Assembly: GCF_024345225.1 (NCBI RefSeq)
Contig: NZ_BROD01000001.1
Location: 682,001-746,000, forward strand
Direction of reading: 5' to 3'
Length of the DNA stretch: 64,000 nucleotides
Source of the DNA: Clostridium sp. TW13
GTDB taxonomy: Bacteria; Bacillota; Clostridia; Clostridiales; Clostridiaceae
Both the position numbers and the translations under genes were made by a program. Shown here piece by piece: positions 16,386 to 26,293 of this stretch. Every line of letters starts with the position of its first letter. The stretch's first letter is position 1. The notes below the pieces were generated by a model. It did no database searches. It was not told the origin of the DNA and worked only from the letters and a program-made list of their open reading frames with translations.

Positions 16386-17819
16386 ATGGAAAAGTTTTTT
16401 AAGTTAAAGGAGAATAATACTACCTTTTCTACGGAAGTTATGGCTGGTGTTACTACCTTCTTTGCAATGGCCTACATTATTTTTGTTAATCCATCAATGT
16501 TGTCATTAGCAGGTACACCTGATAATCCAATGCCTAAGGGGGCAGTATTTTTAGCTACAATTATCGCTTCAGCTATAGGTACATTGGTTATGGGACTTTT
16601 TGCAAATGTTCCTTATGCTCAAGCACCAGGTATGGGATTAAATGCTTTCTTTACATTTACTGTATGTGGTTCATTGGGTTTTAAATGGCAACAAGCTTTA
16701 GCTATGGTATTTCTTTGTGGTTTAATTAATATAACTATAACAGTAACAAAAGTTCGTAAATTAATTATAAAAGCGATACCAGAAAGTATACAACATGCTA
16801 TTGGTGGTGGTATTGGTGTATTTATAGCCTATATTGGTATTAAGAATGCTGGATTAATTAACTTTACTTCAGATCCAAACACATATTTATTGGAGAAGAG
16901 TGGTACTGTTATTGCTAACAGTAGTGCAGTTCCAGCGCTTGTAGCCTTTAATAAGCCAGGAGTGCTTTTAGCTTTAATAGGACTTCTAATTGTAGTAGTT
17001 CTTTTAATTCTTAATATTAGAGGAGCAATAATTATAGGCATAGCTCTTACTACAATTATAGGGATACCAATGGGAGTTGTTGATTTATCAGCAATTGGTA
17101 CAAGCACAGGTATAGGGGAATCATTTAGTCAATTAGGACAAACGTTTGGAGTTGCTTTCGGTGATAAAGGACTTTTATCTTTATTTAGTAGTGGTGCTAA
17201 TATTCCTTTAGTTTTAATTACTATTTTCGCATTTAGTTTATCAGATACATTTGATACAATTGGAACTTTCATAGGAACAGGTCGTCGTACTGGTATTTTC
17301 AGTGAAGAAGATCAAAAAGCTCTTGAAAGTGGATCAGGATTTAAATCCAAAATGGACAAGGCTTTATTTGCAGATTCAATTGCAACATCAATAGGTGCTC
17401 TTTTTGGTACTTCAAATACTACAACATATGTAGAAAGTGCCGCTGGTATCGGAGCAGGTGGACGTACTGGATTAACAGCAGTTGTTACAGCAGTTCTATT
17501 TATTGCAAGTGTTTTCTTAGCACCAGTAATAGGTGTTGTTCCAGCACAAGCAACTGCACCAGCATTAATTGTAGTTGGTGTAATGATGTTATCTTCATTC
17601 AAAGAAATTAACTGGAGTGATTTAGAAGAAGCAATTCCAGCATTCTTTGCATCAGTATTCATGGGATTCTGCTATAGTATATCTTATGGAATAGCAGCAG
17701 GTTTTATATTCTATTGTGTTACAAAGATATGTAAAGGAAAGGCTAAAGAAATACATCCTATTTTATGGGTTTGTACAGGATTGTTTATTATTAATTTTGT
17801 AATTCTAGCAATATTGTAA
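16386..17819 (+). CDS. Purine base permease, NCS2/AzgA family
   Basis: 477 residues with about 12-14 membrane segments. It opens with TTFSTEVMAGVTTFFAMAYI, typical of the hypoxanthine/guanine/adenine AzgA-PbuG branch. QAPGMGLNAFF and the central DTFDTIGTFIGTGRR segment (binding-site aspartate) also fit, as does FGTSNTTTYVESAAGIGAGG. It would import purine bases by proton symport. AAGGGGAG lies upstream of the ATG. The long leader with CGAA motifs suggests purine control. Confidence 0.92.
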   Translation: MEKFFKLKENNTTFSTEVMAGVTTFFAMAYIIFVNPSMLSLAGTPDNPMPKGAVFLATIIASAIGTLVMGLFANVPYAQAPGMGLNAFFTFTVCGSLGFKWQQALAMVFLCGLINITITVTKVRKLIIKAIPESIQHAIGGGIGVFIAYIGIKNAGLINFTSDPNTYLLEKSGTVIANSSAVPALVAFNKPGVLLALIGLLIVVVLLILNIRGAIIIGIALTTIIGIPMGVVDLSAIGTSTGIGESFSQLGQTFGVAFGDKGLLSLFSSGANIPLVLITIFAFSLSDTFDTIGTFIGTGRRTGIFSEEDQKALESGSGFKSKMDKALFADSIATSIGALFGTSNTTTYVESAAGIGAGGRTGLTAVVTAVLFIASVFLAPVIGVVPAQATAPALIVVGVMMLSSFKEINWSDLEEAIPAFFASVFMGFCYSISYGIAAGFIFYCVTKICKGKAKEIHPILWVCTGLFIINFVILAIL

Positions 17820-17886
17820 AATAGGAATAAAATGTACTGATATTTATTTTTTGGCTATTATATTAATTAAATTAATAATATGATTT

Positions 17887-17925
17887 AAAAAGCAGGATAA
17901 TTTATAGGAATATTCTGCTTTTTAT
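17887..17925 (+). terminator. Terminator after the purine permease
   Basis: Inverted repeat aaaaagcagga...tctgcttttt with a T-rich tail. Confidence 0.8.
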
Positions 17926-17944
17926 GTATTAAAACATTAAATAA

Positions 17945-18036
17945 TGTTACAAATGTTAAAATTCTGTTAAGAATTGTTTTTTTATAGATAAAATTTCACT
18001 TAATTCATTGTTTTACCAGAATTATTATAATATAAT
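17945..18036 (+). promoter_or_regulatory. Pho-box-like repeats and promoter of the nucleotidase gene
   Basis: TGTTAA at 17954-17959 and 17965-17970 are separated by 5 bp, with TGTTAC at 17945-17950. On the reverse strand these read TTAACA-N5-TTAACA, the hexamer and spacing of the B. subtilis PhoP consensus. TTGTTT (18008-18013) and TATAAT (18031-18036) are 17 bp apart. Induction under phosphate limitation is inferred. Confidence 0.55.
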
Positions 18037-18092
18037 ACCTAAAGTAAGGATGATTTTATAAAAATTATCATAATCACAAGGGGAGGCGCATT

Positions 18093-21000
18093 ATGTTAAA
18101 ATCTTTTAAAAAGAAACAATTTTTATCATTGTTGGTAGCTTCAGCAATGACAGTCAGTCTACTTACGCCAGTATCAGCAAAAGCTGAAATAACAGGAAGT
18201 GATAGTAATAAGGTAGATTTACAAGTCTTAACTACTACTGATACACACGGTAGATTTTTACCTTATGACTATGCTATAAATGCTCCTGATACAAAGGGCA
18301 GTTTAGCGCAAGTAGCAACAGTAGTTAAACAGTTGAGAGCTAAGAATCCTAACACAATTCTTGTAGATGCGGGGGATATTATACAAGATAATTCAGAATC
18401 TCTATTTTTAGATGGTTCAACTAACCCAATGATGTTAGCAATGAATGAAATGGGTTATGATACATTAACTTTAGGAAATCACGAATTTAATTATGGAATA
18501 CCAACTTTAAAGAAGGTTATTGGTCAATTTAAAGGAACAGTACTAGGTGGTAATATTTATAATCCAGATGGTTCAAGACTTGCGAAACCATATACAGTTA
18601 TAAACAAAGGTGGAGTTAAAGTTGGACTAATAGGAATGACAACACCTAACATTACTAGATGGGATGGTCCTAATTTACAAGGATATAAGGTTACAAATCC
18701 AATAGATGAAACTAAGTCTGCAGTAGCAGAACTTAAGAAACAAAATGTAGATTTAATAGTAGCAGTTGATCATATGGGAGAAAATGAAGAATACAATGCT
18801 TCAGGTTCAGGTGCAATGGATATATTAGATCAATGTCCTGAAATCAATGCTTTTGTAGCAGCACATTTTCATAATGAAATAGCAGGAGATTATTTCTATA
18901 ATCATAAAGTATATTCTTACAATAAAGCTAAGAATACAGTAACTGTTACTGCAATGGATGGAACGACTTCAACAGGAACAATTGAAGAGTTTAATGCAGC
19001 TAAAACTAATGGTACAGTTATAGTAGAAGCAGGTAAAGGTGGACAAGATCTTGGTCAATTAAACTTTACGCTTACAAAGAATTCTCAAGGAAAATATGAA
19101 ATATCAAATAAAGCTACAGATGTAAGCGCTACACTTTATAAAATGTCTCCTAAAGGTGGCGCTACAGTAGAAGTGGATCCAACTCTTGCTGCAAAATTAG
19201 CAAGTTATAGTGAAAAAGCTATAAATGATGCTAATACAGTAATAGGAACTTTAAAGGGTGGAGATTTAGTTCCTGCTAATGAAATAACAGGTATTGAACA
19301 AGCTAAACTTCAACCAACAGCTATGATAGATTTAATTAACAAAGTACAAATGTACTATGGAGAAAAGATAGCTAATCATAAAATTGATGTTTCAGCAGCA
19401 GCAGCATTTAAAGATGGTGCAAATATAAAAGCAGGAGACATCAAGAAGTGTGGAACAGCTGACATATATAAATTTGATAATACATTATATGTATTAAAGG
19501 TTACTGGTAGTCAGCTTAAGAAGTATATGGAATGGTCAGCTTCATATTATAATAAATATAATCCAGGAGATTTAACTGTTTCATTCAATAAATCTATACC
19601 AGGATATAACTATGATATGTTCTCAGGAGTAAAATATAAAGTAGATATATCAAAAGATACAGGAAGTAGAATAGTTGATTTAACAAAGATGGATGGTACA
19701 CCTATTAAAGATGCAGATGTTCTATATATGTCAATAAATAATTATAGAGCAGGAACTCAACTTTTATCAGCTGGTCCAATTTTTGGAGATGGTGAATCAC
19801 TTCCAACACTTGTTGGCAAATCAGAACAAACTCAAGGATTAGGCGATGGAAGAATCAGAGACTTAATTGGAAGATATATTCAAGAAGTTAAGGGTGGAGT
19901 TATAACTCCTGAATGCGATAATAACTGGAGTGTTACAGGAAACAACTGGAACTCTCATGAAAGAGATTTAGCAGTTAAATATATAAATAATGGATCAATA
20001 AGTTTAGCAGGAGTTGCAGGAGAACAAACTTCTAATAACTCAAAGTCAGTAACTTGGGATGATGTTAAGAAGGCAATGAATCCAAATGGTAACAAAGTTA
20101 TTGATGTAGTTTCATTCAATGATTTCCATGGTTCAGTTGAAGCTCAAGGAAAGAATATAGGAATGGTAAAATTAACTCAAGCAATAAAAGAATATAAGGA
20201 AGCTAATCCTGATACAGTAGTAGTTTCAGGAGGAGATAGCTATCAAGGAAGTGCTATGTCAAACCTTACTCATGGAGCACCAGTTTCAGCAATGATGAAA
20301 GAAGTTGGAGTAGTAGCTTCTGCAGTTGGTAATCATGAATTTGACTGGGGAACACAATGGATAAGCAAATGGGCACAAGATGGAAATTTTGATTTCTTAG
20401 CCTCAAATATATATAGCAAAACTACTGGAAAACCAGCTGATTTTGCAAAACCATATAAGATTGTTACAGTTGATGGTGTTAAAGTAGGTTTTGTTGGACT
20501 TTCAACTCCAGATACTGCATTTACAACAAAACCAGAAAATGTTGCAGATTTAGAATTCAGAGATCCAGCAAAAGCAGCAAAAGAATGGGCAGACAAATTA
20601 AAATCAGGAACATTACCTGAAGGAAAAGCAGATGTGGTTATAGCATTAACTCATATGGGATCAGCTCAAGATGAGACTACTGGAAACATTACAGGAGAAG
20701 TTGTAGATTCAGGTTTATGTAATGTAGACAGCATAGATGCAGTAATTTCTGCACATACTCATAAACCAGTATGTGGTACAGTTAATAATAAGCCAGTTGT
20801 TCAAGGATATTATAATGGCAGAGATTTAGCAGATTTATCAATAGAATTAGATAATGCTACAGGAAAAATAATTAAGATTACTCCAAATATAGATAAACTA
20901 TATGCTAGAGCAACAACTTTATCAAATGATAAAGTTGCTGAGGATACTTTCAACGCTTATAAGACTCAAGTTGGACCAATATTGGATAAAGTTGAAGGTA

Positions 21001-21836
21001 CAACAGATACAGATTTAACTTATGATGCATTTGGATATAAAGGCACATCAGTGCTTGGTAAATGGGTATGTGATGTTATGAGAAATGCAGCAGGAACACA
21101 AATTGCTATAACAAATGGTGGAGGAATTAGATGTCCAATTCCAGCTGGAAAAATTACTATGGGAACTTTATATCAAGTAATGCCTTTTGATAATACATTA
21201 GTTAAGATGAATCTTAAGGGATCAGATTTAAAGAAAGTTATAGAAAATGGAATAGCAAACTCAAAAATAGGCTGGGTACAAGTTTCAGGATTAAAAGTAT
21301 ATTATGATGCTACAAGACCACAAGGTGATAGAATCACAGCAATGTATTTAGATAATGGAACTAAAATAGATATGAATGGAATTTACTCAGTAGTAACTAA
21401 TGATTTTATGGCTACTGGTGGAGATAACTACGATTTCTCAGCAGCACAAAATGTAGTTGATACAGGAGTTCCAATAAGAGATACTCTTGCAAATTCACTT
21501 GAAGCTTTAAATGGTAAACACTTAGTTGTAAATTACTCAGATCCATTAATTAATGGAGCAGCTCCAGCAGATAACAACAATAACAATAATAACAATAACA
21601 ATAATAACAATAATAAACCAAGTAATAATACAAACACAAATGGAAATAAGACTAATAATGCTACAACTACAAATTCAAATGCAGCTCAAAATAATAAGAA
21701 TTCAGGTTCTCTTCCAAAGACAGGTTCAGAAGTTGAGACAACTACAGTAGTTGGATTTGGTATAATTGTATTAATGTTAGGTTGTGCTCTTACTGTTTCA
21801 TATAGAAAAAATAGAAAAGAAGAAGAAGCAGCTTAA
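18093..21836 (+). CDS. LPXTG-anchored tandem 2',3'-cyclic-nucleotide phosphodiesterase / 5'-nucleotidase
   Basis: 1247 residues. A signal peptide ends near residue 31 (VSAKA). There are two nucleotidase units. Unit 1 has a metallophosphoesterase core with TTDTHGRF, DAGDIIQDN, GNHEFNYG and AAHFHNE, then a 5'-nucleotidase C domain (about 385-600). Unit 2 has FNDFHGSVE, SGGDSYQGS, GNHEFDWG and SAHTHKP, then a second C domain with TNGGGIRCP and TNDFMATGGDNY. An Asn-rich linker (about 1155-1175) leads to LPKTG at 1207-1211, a hydrophobic helix and a basic tail, so sortase attaches it to the wall. It would strip phosphate from extracellular nucleotides, which fits the upstream Pho-box-like repeats. 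Confidence 0.95.
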   Translation: MLKSFKKKQFLSLLVASAMTVSLLTPVSAKAEITGSDSNKVDLQVLTTTDTHGRFLPYDYAINAPDTKGSLAQVATVVKQLRAKNPNTILVDAGDIIQDNSESLFLDGSTNPMMLAMNEMGYDTLTLGNHEFNYGIPTLKKVIGQFKGTVLGGNIYNPDGSRLAKPYTVINKGGVKVGLIGMTTPNITRWDGPNLQGYKVTNPIDETKSAVAELKKQNVDLIVAVDHMGENEEYNASGSGAMDILDQCPEINAFVAAHFHNEIAGDYFYNHKVYSYNKAKNTVTVTAMDGTTSTGTIEEFNAAKTNGTVIVEAGKGGQDLGQLNFTLTKNSQGKYEISNKATDVSATLYKMSPKGGATVEVDPTLAAKLASYSEKAINDANTVIGTLKGGDLVPANEITGIEQAKLQPTAMIDLINKVQMYYGEKIANHKIDVSAAAAFKDGANIKAGDIKKCGTADIYKFDNTLYVLKVTGSQLKKYMEWSASYYNKYNPGDLTVSFNKSIPGYNYDMFSGVKYKVDISKDTGSRIVDLTKMDGTPIKDADVLYMSINNYRAGTQLLSAGPIFGDGESLPTLVGKSEQTQGLGDGRIRDLIGRYIQEVKGGVITPECDNNWSVTGNNWNSHERDLAVKYINNGSISLAGVAGEQTSNNSKSVTWDDVKKAMNPNGNKVIDVVSFNDFHGSVEAQGKNIGMVKLTQAIKEYKEANPDTVVVSGGDSYQGSAMSNLTHGAPVSAMMKEVGVVASAVGNHEFDWGTQWISKWAQDGNFDFLASNIYSKTTGKPADFAKPYKIVTVDGVKVGFVGLSTPDTAFTTKPENVADLEFRDPAKAAKEWADKLKSGTLPEGKADVVIALTHMGSAQDETTGNITGEVVDSGLCNVDSIDAVISAHTHKPVCGTVNNKPVVQGYYNGRDLADLSIELDNATGKIIKITPNIDKLYARATTLSNDKVAEDTFNAYKTQVGPILDKVEGTTDTDLTYDAFGYKGTSVLGKWVCDVMRNAAGTQIAITNGGGIRCPIPAGKITMGTLYQVMPFDNTLVKMNLKGSDLKKVIENGIANSKIGWVQVSGLKVYYDATRPQGDRITAMYLDNGTKIDMNGIYSVVTNDFMATGGDNYDFSAAQNVVDTGVPIRDTLANSLEALNGKHLVVNYSDPLINGAAPADNNNNNNNNNNNNNNKPSNNTNTNGNKTNNATTTNSNAAQNNKNSGSLPKTGSEVETTTVVGFGIIVLMLGCALTVSYRKNRKEEEAA

Positions 21837-21863
21837 TAAATAAAAAAATAGAATATAGATTAT

Positions 21864-21908
21864 AATAATAAGTTCGTAAATTAGGTTTTACGAGCTTATT
21901 ATTTTTAT
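21864..21908 (+). terminator. Terminator after the nucleotidase
   Basis: Inverted repeat aataataagttcgtaaa/ttttacgagcttattatt followed by T-rich sequence. Confidence 0.85.
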
Positions 21909-21981
21909 CTAAAATATAATTTAATAAAATTTAATTACAAGGATAAAATAACTAAAGAAAAAAATATAGAAGGTGAAGATT

Positions 21982-22632
21982 GTGAAAAAGTTATTATATA
22001 TAACAGTAAATTCAAAGCCAGAAGAACTTTCAGCCAGTAAGACTGTAGGAAGAGCATTTGTTAATAAGTTTTTACAGAAACATCAAGACTTTACTTTAGA
22101 AGAATTAGATCTTTATAAATGTCATATTCCTAGATTAGAGTATCAGTATTTTGAGAAAAGGAACTGTATGATTAAGGAGGAAGACATAAATAAACTTGAT
22201 ATTGAAAGTCAAAAAGAAGTTCATAAAATGATTAAGCTTGTAGATCAATTTAAAGAGGCTGATATTTATGTGATTGCAGCACCAATGTGGAGTCTTTCTT
22301 TTCCGGCTCCATTAAAGGAATACATAGATTGTGTTGTAATGGATGGAAAGACAGTTGCAATTACTGAAGATAAATTGGAGGGCTTGTTAAAGGATAAGTA
22401 TAGAGGTATGGTATATATTCAATCTTCAGGAGGTTCAATACCATGGATGTTAAGAATGGTATTGAACAGAGGTATAAACTATGTTCATGATATTATGAAA
22501 ACCATAGGAATAAAGAAATTTGAAGAGTTACTAGTTGATGGAACTGGATTTACTGAAGAGGAAAAGAAAAAAGCTATAGATGAGGCTTTAGGAAAAATAT
22601 ATGAATTAGTTCAAGATATATGGAAAGAATAA
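21982..22632 (+). CDS. FMN-dependent NAD(P)H oxidoreductase, azoreductase-like flavodoxin fold
   Basis: About 216 residues. The GTG at 21982 has GAAGGTGA upstream; an in-frame GTG at 21973 lies inside that site. The flavodoxin-like fold is shown by the FMN loop NSKPEELSASKTVG and by APMWSLSFPAPLKEYIDCVV, the AzoR/NQO signature. YIQSSGGSIPW is the second FMN-contact segment. Family members reduce quinones, azo or nitro compounds. It appears monocistronic and the physiological substrate is unknown. Confidence 0.82.
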   Translation: MKKLLYITVNSKPEELSASKTVGRAFVNKFLQKHQDFTLEELDLYKCHIPRLEYQYFEKRNCMIKEEDINKLDIESQKEVHKMIKLVDQFKEADIYVIAAPMWSLSFPAPLKEYIDCVVMDGKTVAITEDKLEGLLKDKYRGMVYIQSSGGSIPWMLRMVLNRGINYVHDIMKTIGIKKFEELLVDGTGFTEEEKKKAIDEALGKIYELVQDIWKE

Positions 22633-22644
22633 AATGTTGGTTGA

Positions 22645-22683
22645 AATGCATAGCATTCTAGAAATGAGTGTTATGCATTTTTA
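22645..22683 (+). terminator. Probable terminator between oxidoreductase and mscL
   Basis: Imperfect inverted repeat aaatgcatagcattct...gtgttatgcattttt with a T-tail. Confidence 0.6.
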
Positions 22684-22710
22684 GTATAGTAGAGTTGTGG
22701 AGGGTACCAA

Positions 22711-23157
22711 ATGATTAAAGAATTCAAAGAATTTGCTATGAAAGGCAATATAGTAGACTTAGCTGTTGGTGTAATTATAGGAGGAGCTTTTGGTAAAATA
22801 GTATCATCTTTAGTTAATGATATTATTATGCCTATAGTTGGATTATTGTTAGGAAAAGTTGATTTTTCTAATTTATTTGTTGCTTTAGGTAGAGGCAATT
22901 ATAGAACAATAGATGAGGCAAAGAAGGCAGGAGTTGGCACTTTAAATTATGGTCTGTTCATAAATAACATAATAGATTTCATAATAGTTGCATTTTCTAT
23001 TTTTATCGTTATTAAGCAAATAAATCGCTTTAGTAGAAAAAAAGAAGAGAAAGTAATAGATAAAAAGAATTGTAAGTATTGCTATACTGAGATACCTATT
23101 AAAGCAACCAGATGTCCACATTGCACATCTGAATTAGATAAAGGAGAAAGCAACTGA
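22711..23157 (+). CDS. mscL: Large-conductance mechanosensitive channel MscL with C-terminal zinc ribbon
   Basis: 148 residues. [22 protein letters not shown] and [16 protein letters not shown] are the hallmark N-terminal helix and pore-lining TM1; TM2 is [20 protein letters not shown]. The family normally ends in a short cytoplasmic helical bundle. Here the tail instead carries CKYC...CPHC (about 122-142), a four-Cys zinc-ribbon pattern. The channel releases osmolytes on hypo-osmotic shock. GTGGAGGG precedes the ATG. Confidence 0.95.
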   Translation: MIKEFKEFAMKGNIVDLAVGVIIGGAFGKIVSSLVNDIIMPIVGLLLGKVDFSNLFVALGRGNYRTIDEAKKAGVGTLNYGLFINNIIDFIIVAFSIFIVIKQINRFSRKKEEKVIDKKNCKYCYTEIPIKATRCPHCTSELDKGESN

Positions 23158-23309
23158 AAAATTTTATATATTTAGAGCTTACACAAAACAGTCAACTTAG
23201 TATAAAAGATAAGAAATTGTAAAAAAAATGATTTAAATAATAAAAATATTTTAAAATAATAAGCTTTAAAGGATTAAAAATACGAATTTTGTAAAAAAGT
23301 GCGAAGGTA

Positions 23310-23336
23310 TAAATAATTGTCTGAAAATTTCGATAA
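23310..23336 (+). promoter_or_regulatory. SigD (sigma-28)-type promoter of the chemoreceptor
   Basis: TAAA at 23310-23313, a 15-bp spacer, then TTCGATAA at 23329-23336. This is close to the motility sigma consensus TAAA-N15-GCCGATAT and lies 29 bp before the gene. Confidence 0.55.
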
Positions 23337-23365
23337 TATTTACATATAGAAAGAGGGTATGTAAT

Positions 23366-25135
23366 ATGAAAAAATTAAAAAGCACAATTATTTTAATGAA
23401 TGTTCTAATCGCAGGAATTGTAGCATTGTTAATTGGTTTGATTTCAGTAGTAAATAGCTACAATACAAATTCTATATGGATTAAAGATTATGAAAAGATG
23501 CTTCGCACTAATTATGATAATAATATTAAGTATCAAGTTGAAAACGTAGACATGATGTTAAATGGAATTTATCAGAGGCAAGTAGATGGGAAAATAACAG
23601 AGTCAGTAGCTAAGGAAGAAGCAAAATATCTAGTAAAAACATTGAGATATAATGCTCAAGGGTATTTTTGGATAGATGATGTTAATGCAAATTTAATAGC
23701 CCATCCTATAACTCCTGATAAAGAAGGAGTCAATAGAATAAATGAAACTGATAAAAAGGGAAATAAGTTGATTCAAAATATAATTGCCGTGGCAACAAAA
23801 GAAGGGGGCGGGTTTACTGACTTTTATTATGCAAAGCCGAATGCTAAAGAAGTATCTCCTAAAAGAGCATATTCATTGTTGTTTAAACCTTATAATTGGA
23901 TTATAAGTACTGGCAATTATGTGGATGATATTGATAAGGCTGTAGCAGCTAAAACTAATGAATTGAACAAAAAATTAAATGAAAAAATTATTATATTTTC
24001 AGTATGTATTGTAGCATTGATATTGGCAGCGATAGTAATAGCAATTATAGTTTCAGCATCAATCACGAAGCCATTAGTGAAAATTAAAGATTTAGCAAAA
24101 AGGTTGGCTGAATATGATTTTTCAACAGATATAGAAATCAAAAGTAAAAATGAATTTGGAGTAACCGCAAAAGCATTAAATAATGCTCAGAAAAATGTTA
24201 AGCAGTTGATTGAAAATATAAGCAATCAAACTATGGAATTAACTGCTTCAACAGAAGAGTTATCAGCAGCTACCCAAGAAATTACTAATAGAGTTACTGA
24301 TATTAATAATGAAACTAAAAAGATTGTTAATAAAATGAATGAATCAAGTGAATCAGCAAAACAAGTAAATGATTCAATGCATGAAATAAATCTAAGTATA
24401 ACACAATTATCAACGAAATCTACAGATGGCAGTGGTATATCAATGAAGTTTAAAGAGAAGTCTTCAGAGTTAAAGGATGAAAGTACAAATGCATTAAATA
24501 CCACAAAACAAATATACTCTCAGAAAGAAGAGAAGATATTATCAGCCATTAATGAGGGAACAGTGGTTGAAGAAATTTCTTCTATGGTAGATACAATTTC
24601 AGCAATAGCTGAACAAACCAATCTATTAGCACTAAATGCGGCAATAGAAGCAGCTAGAGCAGGAGAACAGGGACGAGGTTTTGCAGTTGTTTCAGAAGAA
24701 GTTAGAAAACTTGCAGAACAATCTTCAAGTTCAGCTGCTACAATTCAGGAAAGTGTAAAGAAGGTTCAAGAATCATTCAAAAAATTATCTTCAAATAGTA
24801 ATGAAGTACTTAATTTTATAAACAATGATGTAATTGATCAATTTAATAACTTTATGAGTTCAGGGGAATATTATTATGGGAATGCTGAAGAAATCAGTAA
24901 AATATCAGAAGAGATAGCAGCCATGTCAGAGCAACTAACAGCCACTATACAAGAAGTGGATTCTATGGTTCAACTTATGGCATCTAATTCAATAGAATCA
25001 ACACAATATTCAACAAATATATTGCAGAGTATATCAGAAACTAATGCCGGTATGTCAGAAGTGGTAGCTACTGCTGAAAATCAAGTAAGATTAGCGCAAA
25101 AATTAAATGAATTAATAAGTGATTTTAAAATTTAG
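23366..25135 (+). CDS. Methyl-accepting chemotaxis protein with single Cache sensor
   Basis: 589 residues. TM1 is about 7-29. An extracellular single-Cache domain (about 35-190) has [20 protein letters not shown] and [20 protein letters not shown]2 is about 205-228, a HAMP domain follows to about 280, and then comes the long cytoplasmic coiled coil. The hairpin tip [20 protein letters not shown] couples to CheW/CheA. Cache domains of this type commonly bind small carboxylates or amines; the ligand is unknown. No che gene is nearby, and a sigma-28-type promoter lies just upstream. Confidence 0.95.
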   Translation: MKKLKSTIILMNVLIAGIVALLIGLISVVNSYNTNSIWIKDYEKMLRTNYDNNIKYQVENVDMMLNGIYQRQVDGKITESVAKEEAKYLVKTLRYNAQGYFWIDDVNANLIAHPITPDKEGVNRINETDKKGNKLIQNIIAVATKEGGGFTDFYYAKPNAKEVSPKRAYSLLFKPYNWIISTGNYVDDIDKAVAAKTNELNKKLNEKIIIFSVCIVALILAAIVIAIIVSASITKPLVKIKDLAKRLAEYDFSTDIEIKSKNEFGVTAKALNNAQKNVKQLIENISNQTMELTASTEELSAATQEITNRVTDINNETKKIVNKMNESSESAKQVNDSMHEINLSITQLSTKSTDGSGISMKFKEKSSELKDESTNALNTTKQIYSQKEEKILSAINEGTVVEEISSMVDTISAIAEQTNLLALNAAIEAARAGEQGRGFAVVSEEVRKLAEQSSSSAATIQESVKKVQESFKKLSSNSNEVLNFINNDVIDQFNNFMSSGEYYYGNAEEISKISEEIAAMSEQLTATIQEVDSMVQLMASNSIESTQYSTNILQSISETNAGMSEVVATAENQVRLAQKLNELISDFKI

Positions 25136-25194
25136 GATAGAACTAAAAATCTAGTTTTTACTATAAAAAATTTGAATTTAGATTGTATATTTAT

Positions 25195-25236
25195 AAAAAC
25201 AAACTCATAACTAAGCTATTATGAGTTTGTTTTTTG
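25195..25236. terminator. Bidirectional terminator between the MCP and crcB genes
   Basis: A 16-bp stem (aaaaacaaactcataa/ttatgagtttgttttt) lies between convergent genes. Confidence 0.9.
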
Positions 25237-25240
25237 TATA

Positions 25241-25600
25241 TTAGGATATAATTGAAATAAGTTCTAGACCAAGGAAATATCCGGTAACACCTAATATGAG
25301 TGAAAATATGATATATGTAATAGCATTTAGAGTCTTCTTATTTTCAAATAAAGTAAAGCCTTCATACATAAAGGTTGAGAATGTTGTGTAAGCTCCAAGA
25401 AATCCATCAGCCAACAGTAATAGTATTTGTTTATTTGATACATATGAACTTACTATTCCTAAAAGAAAAGCTCCTGTAATATTTATGATAAATGTTCCTA
25501 GAGGAAATCCATTATTATTTTTATTTCCGATTATTTCACCAATTTTAAATCTAGTAACACTTCCTAAGGCTCCGCCTATAGCTAATAAAATGTAGTTCAT
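25241..25600 (-). CDS. crcB: Fluoride channel subunit CrcB/FluC (second of pair)
   Basis: 119 residues with four membrane helices. GGALGSVTRFKIGEIIG, FPLGTFIINITGAFLLGI and GFLGAYTTFSTFMYE are CrcB signatures, the last lining the pore with Phe residues. Fluc channels expel fluoride and are dual-topology dimers. Here two adjacent paralogues probably form a heterodimer. AAGGAGG precedes the ATG, 5 bp after the neighbouring gene. Confidence 0.93.
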   Translation of the reverse strand: MNYILLAIGGALGSVTRFKIGEIIGNKNNNGFPLGTFIINITGAFLLGIVSSYVSNKQILLLLADGFLGAYTTFSTFMYEGFTLFENKKTLNAITYIIFSLILGVTGYFLGLELISIIS

Positions 25601-25605
25601 TTATA

Positions 25606-26016
25606 TTATTCCTCCTTAGCAATGCTATTAAGATGAACTAGTTTAGCACCAATTTTATGTGCCAAAATTGATCCTAAATATGCAAATAAAAGTCCTAAAA
25701 TAATTGAAAGACTTATGTAGCATAATGCTATTGAATACATGTTTTTAATAAAAAGATTAGACGTTTCCTTGCACATTGTAGAAAAAGTTGTGTATGCGCC
25801 TAGGAATCCGGTAGCGATACCTAATCGAATGTTTGAATTAAAGTTCCAATATTTAAAGGCAATAGTCAAAATAAAGGCTAATAAAAAGCTACCAGTAATA
25901 TTTATAATCAATGTGTTTATAGGAAAATTATTATTTGTTATTTCAATGTTTTTAATTAGATATCTAGAAATGGCACCTAAAGCCCCACCTATAGAAATGA
26001 ATATATATTTTTTCAA
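25606..26016 (-). CDS. crcB: Fluoride channel subunit CrcB/FluC (first of pair)
   Basis: 136 residues with four membrane helices and the same signatures: GGALGAISRYLIKNIE, FPINTLIINITGSFLLAF and GFLGAYTTFSTMCKE. It starts at TTG (26016) with AAAGGA eight bases upstream. The C-terminal tail is longer than in its partner. The upstream sequence shows no fluoride riboswitch that I can recognise. Confidence 0.93.
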   Translation of the reverse strand: MKKYIFISIGGALGAISRYLIKNIEITNNNFPINTLIINITGSFLLAFILTIAFKYWNFNSNIRLGIATGFLGAYTTFSTMCKETSNLFIKNMYSIALCYISLSIILGLLFAYLGSILAHKIGAKLVHLNSIAKEE

Positions 26017-26293
26017 TGTTAAAATCCTTTCTGTTTATTATTAATTTTATATATATTTAAGAATTATTAAGTTAAATATATTTTAACAATAGCCGAATGT
26101 TTGTTATAATTTATAGGATAACAAGTATTGGCCAAATTTAGTTTACAATAAAGCATATATTATAATTTAAATACAAAATAAATTAATAATCTATAAGTAA
26201 TTCTTACATATGAGATTATATCATATTATAGAGCATTGCCCAAAAAGTTATCAATAATTTTGTTTTAAGGAAAATTAGAATGGAGGTTAAAAT

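Noticed and set aside
21571-21616. Simple AAC/AAT repeat as a possible regulatory repeat
   Set aside because: It encodes the Asn-rich spacer between the enzyme and the LPXTG anchor, which is common in wall proteins.
21553-21750. Forward frame rich in Gln/Ile/Thr in the nucleotidase gene
   Set aside because: It is an alternative frame of the Asn-rich linker, a by-product of the AAT/AAC repeat.
26017-26200. Fluoride riboswitch expected before the crcB pair
   Set aside because: No crcB-motif core could be recognised on the reverse strand; only A+T-rich sequence is present.
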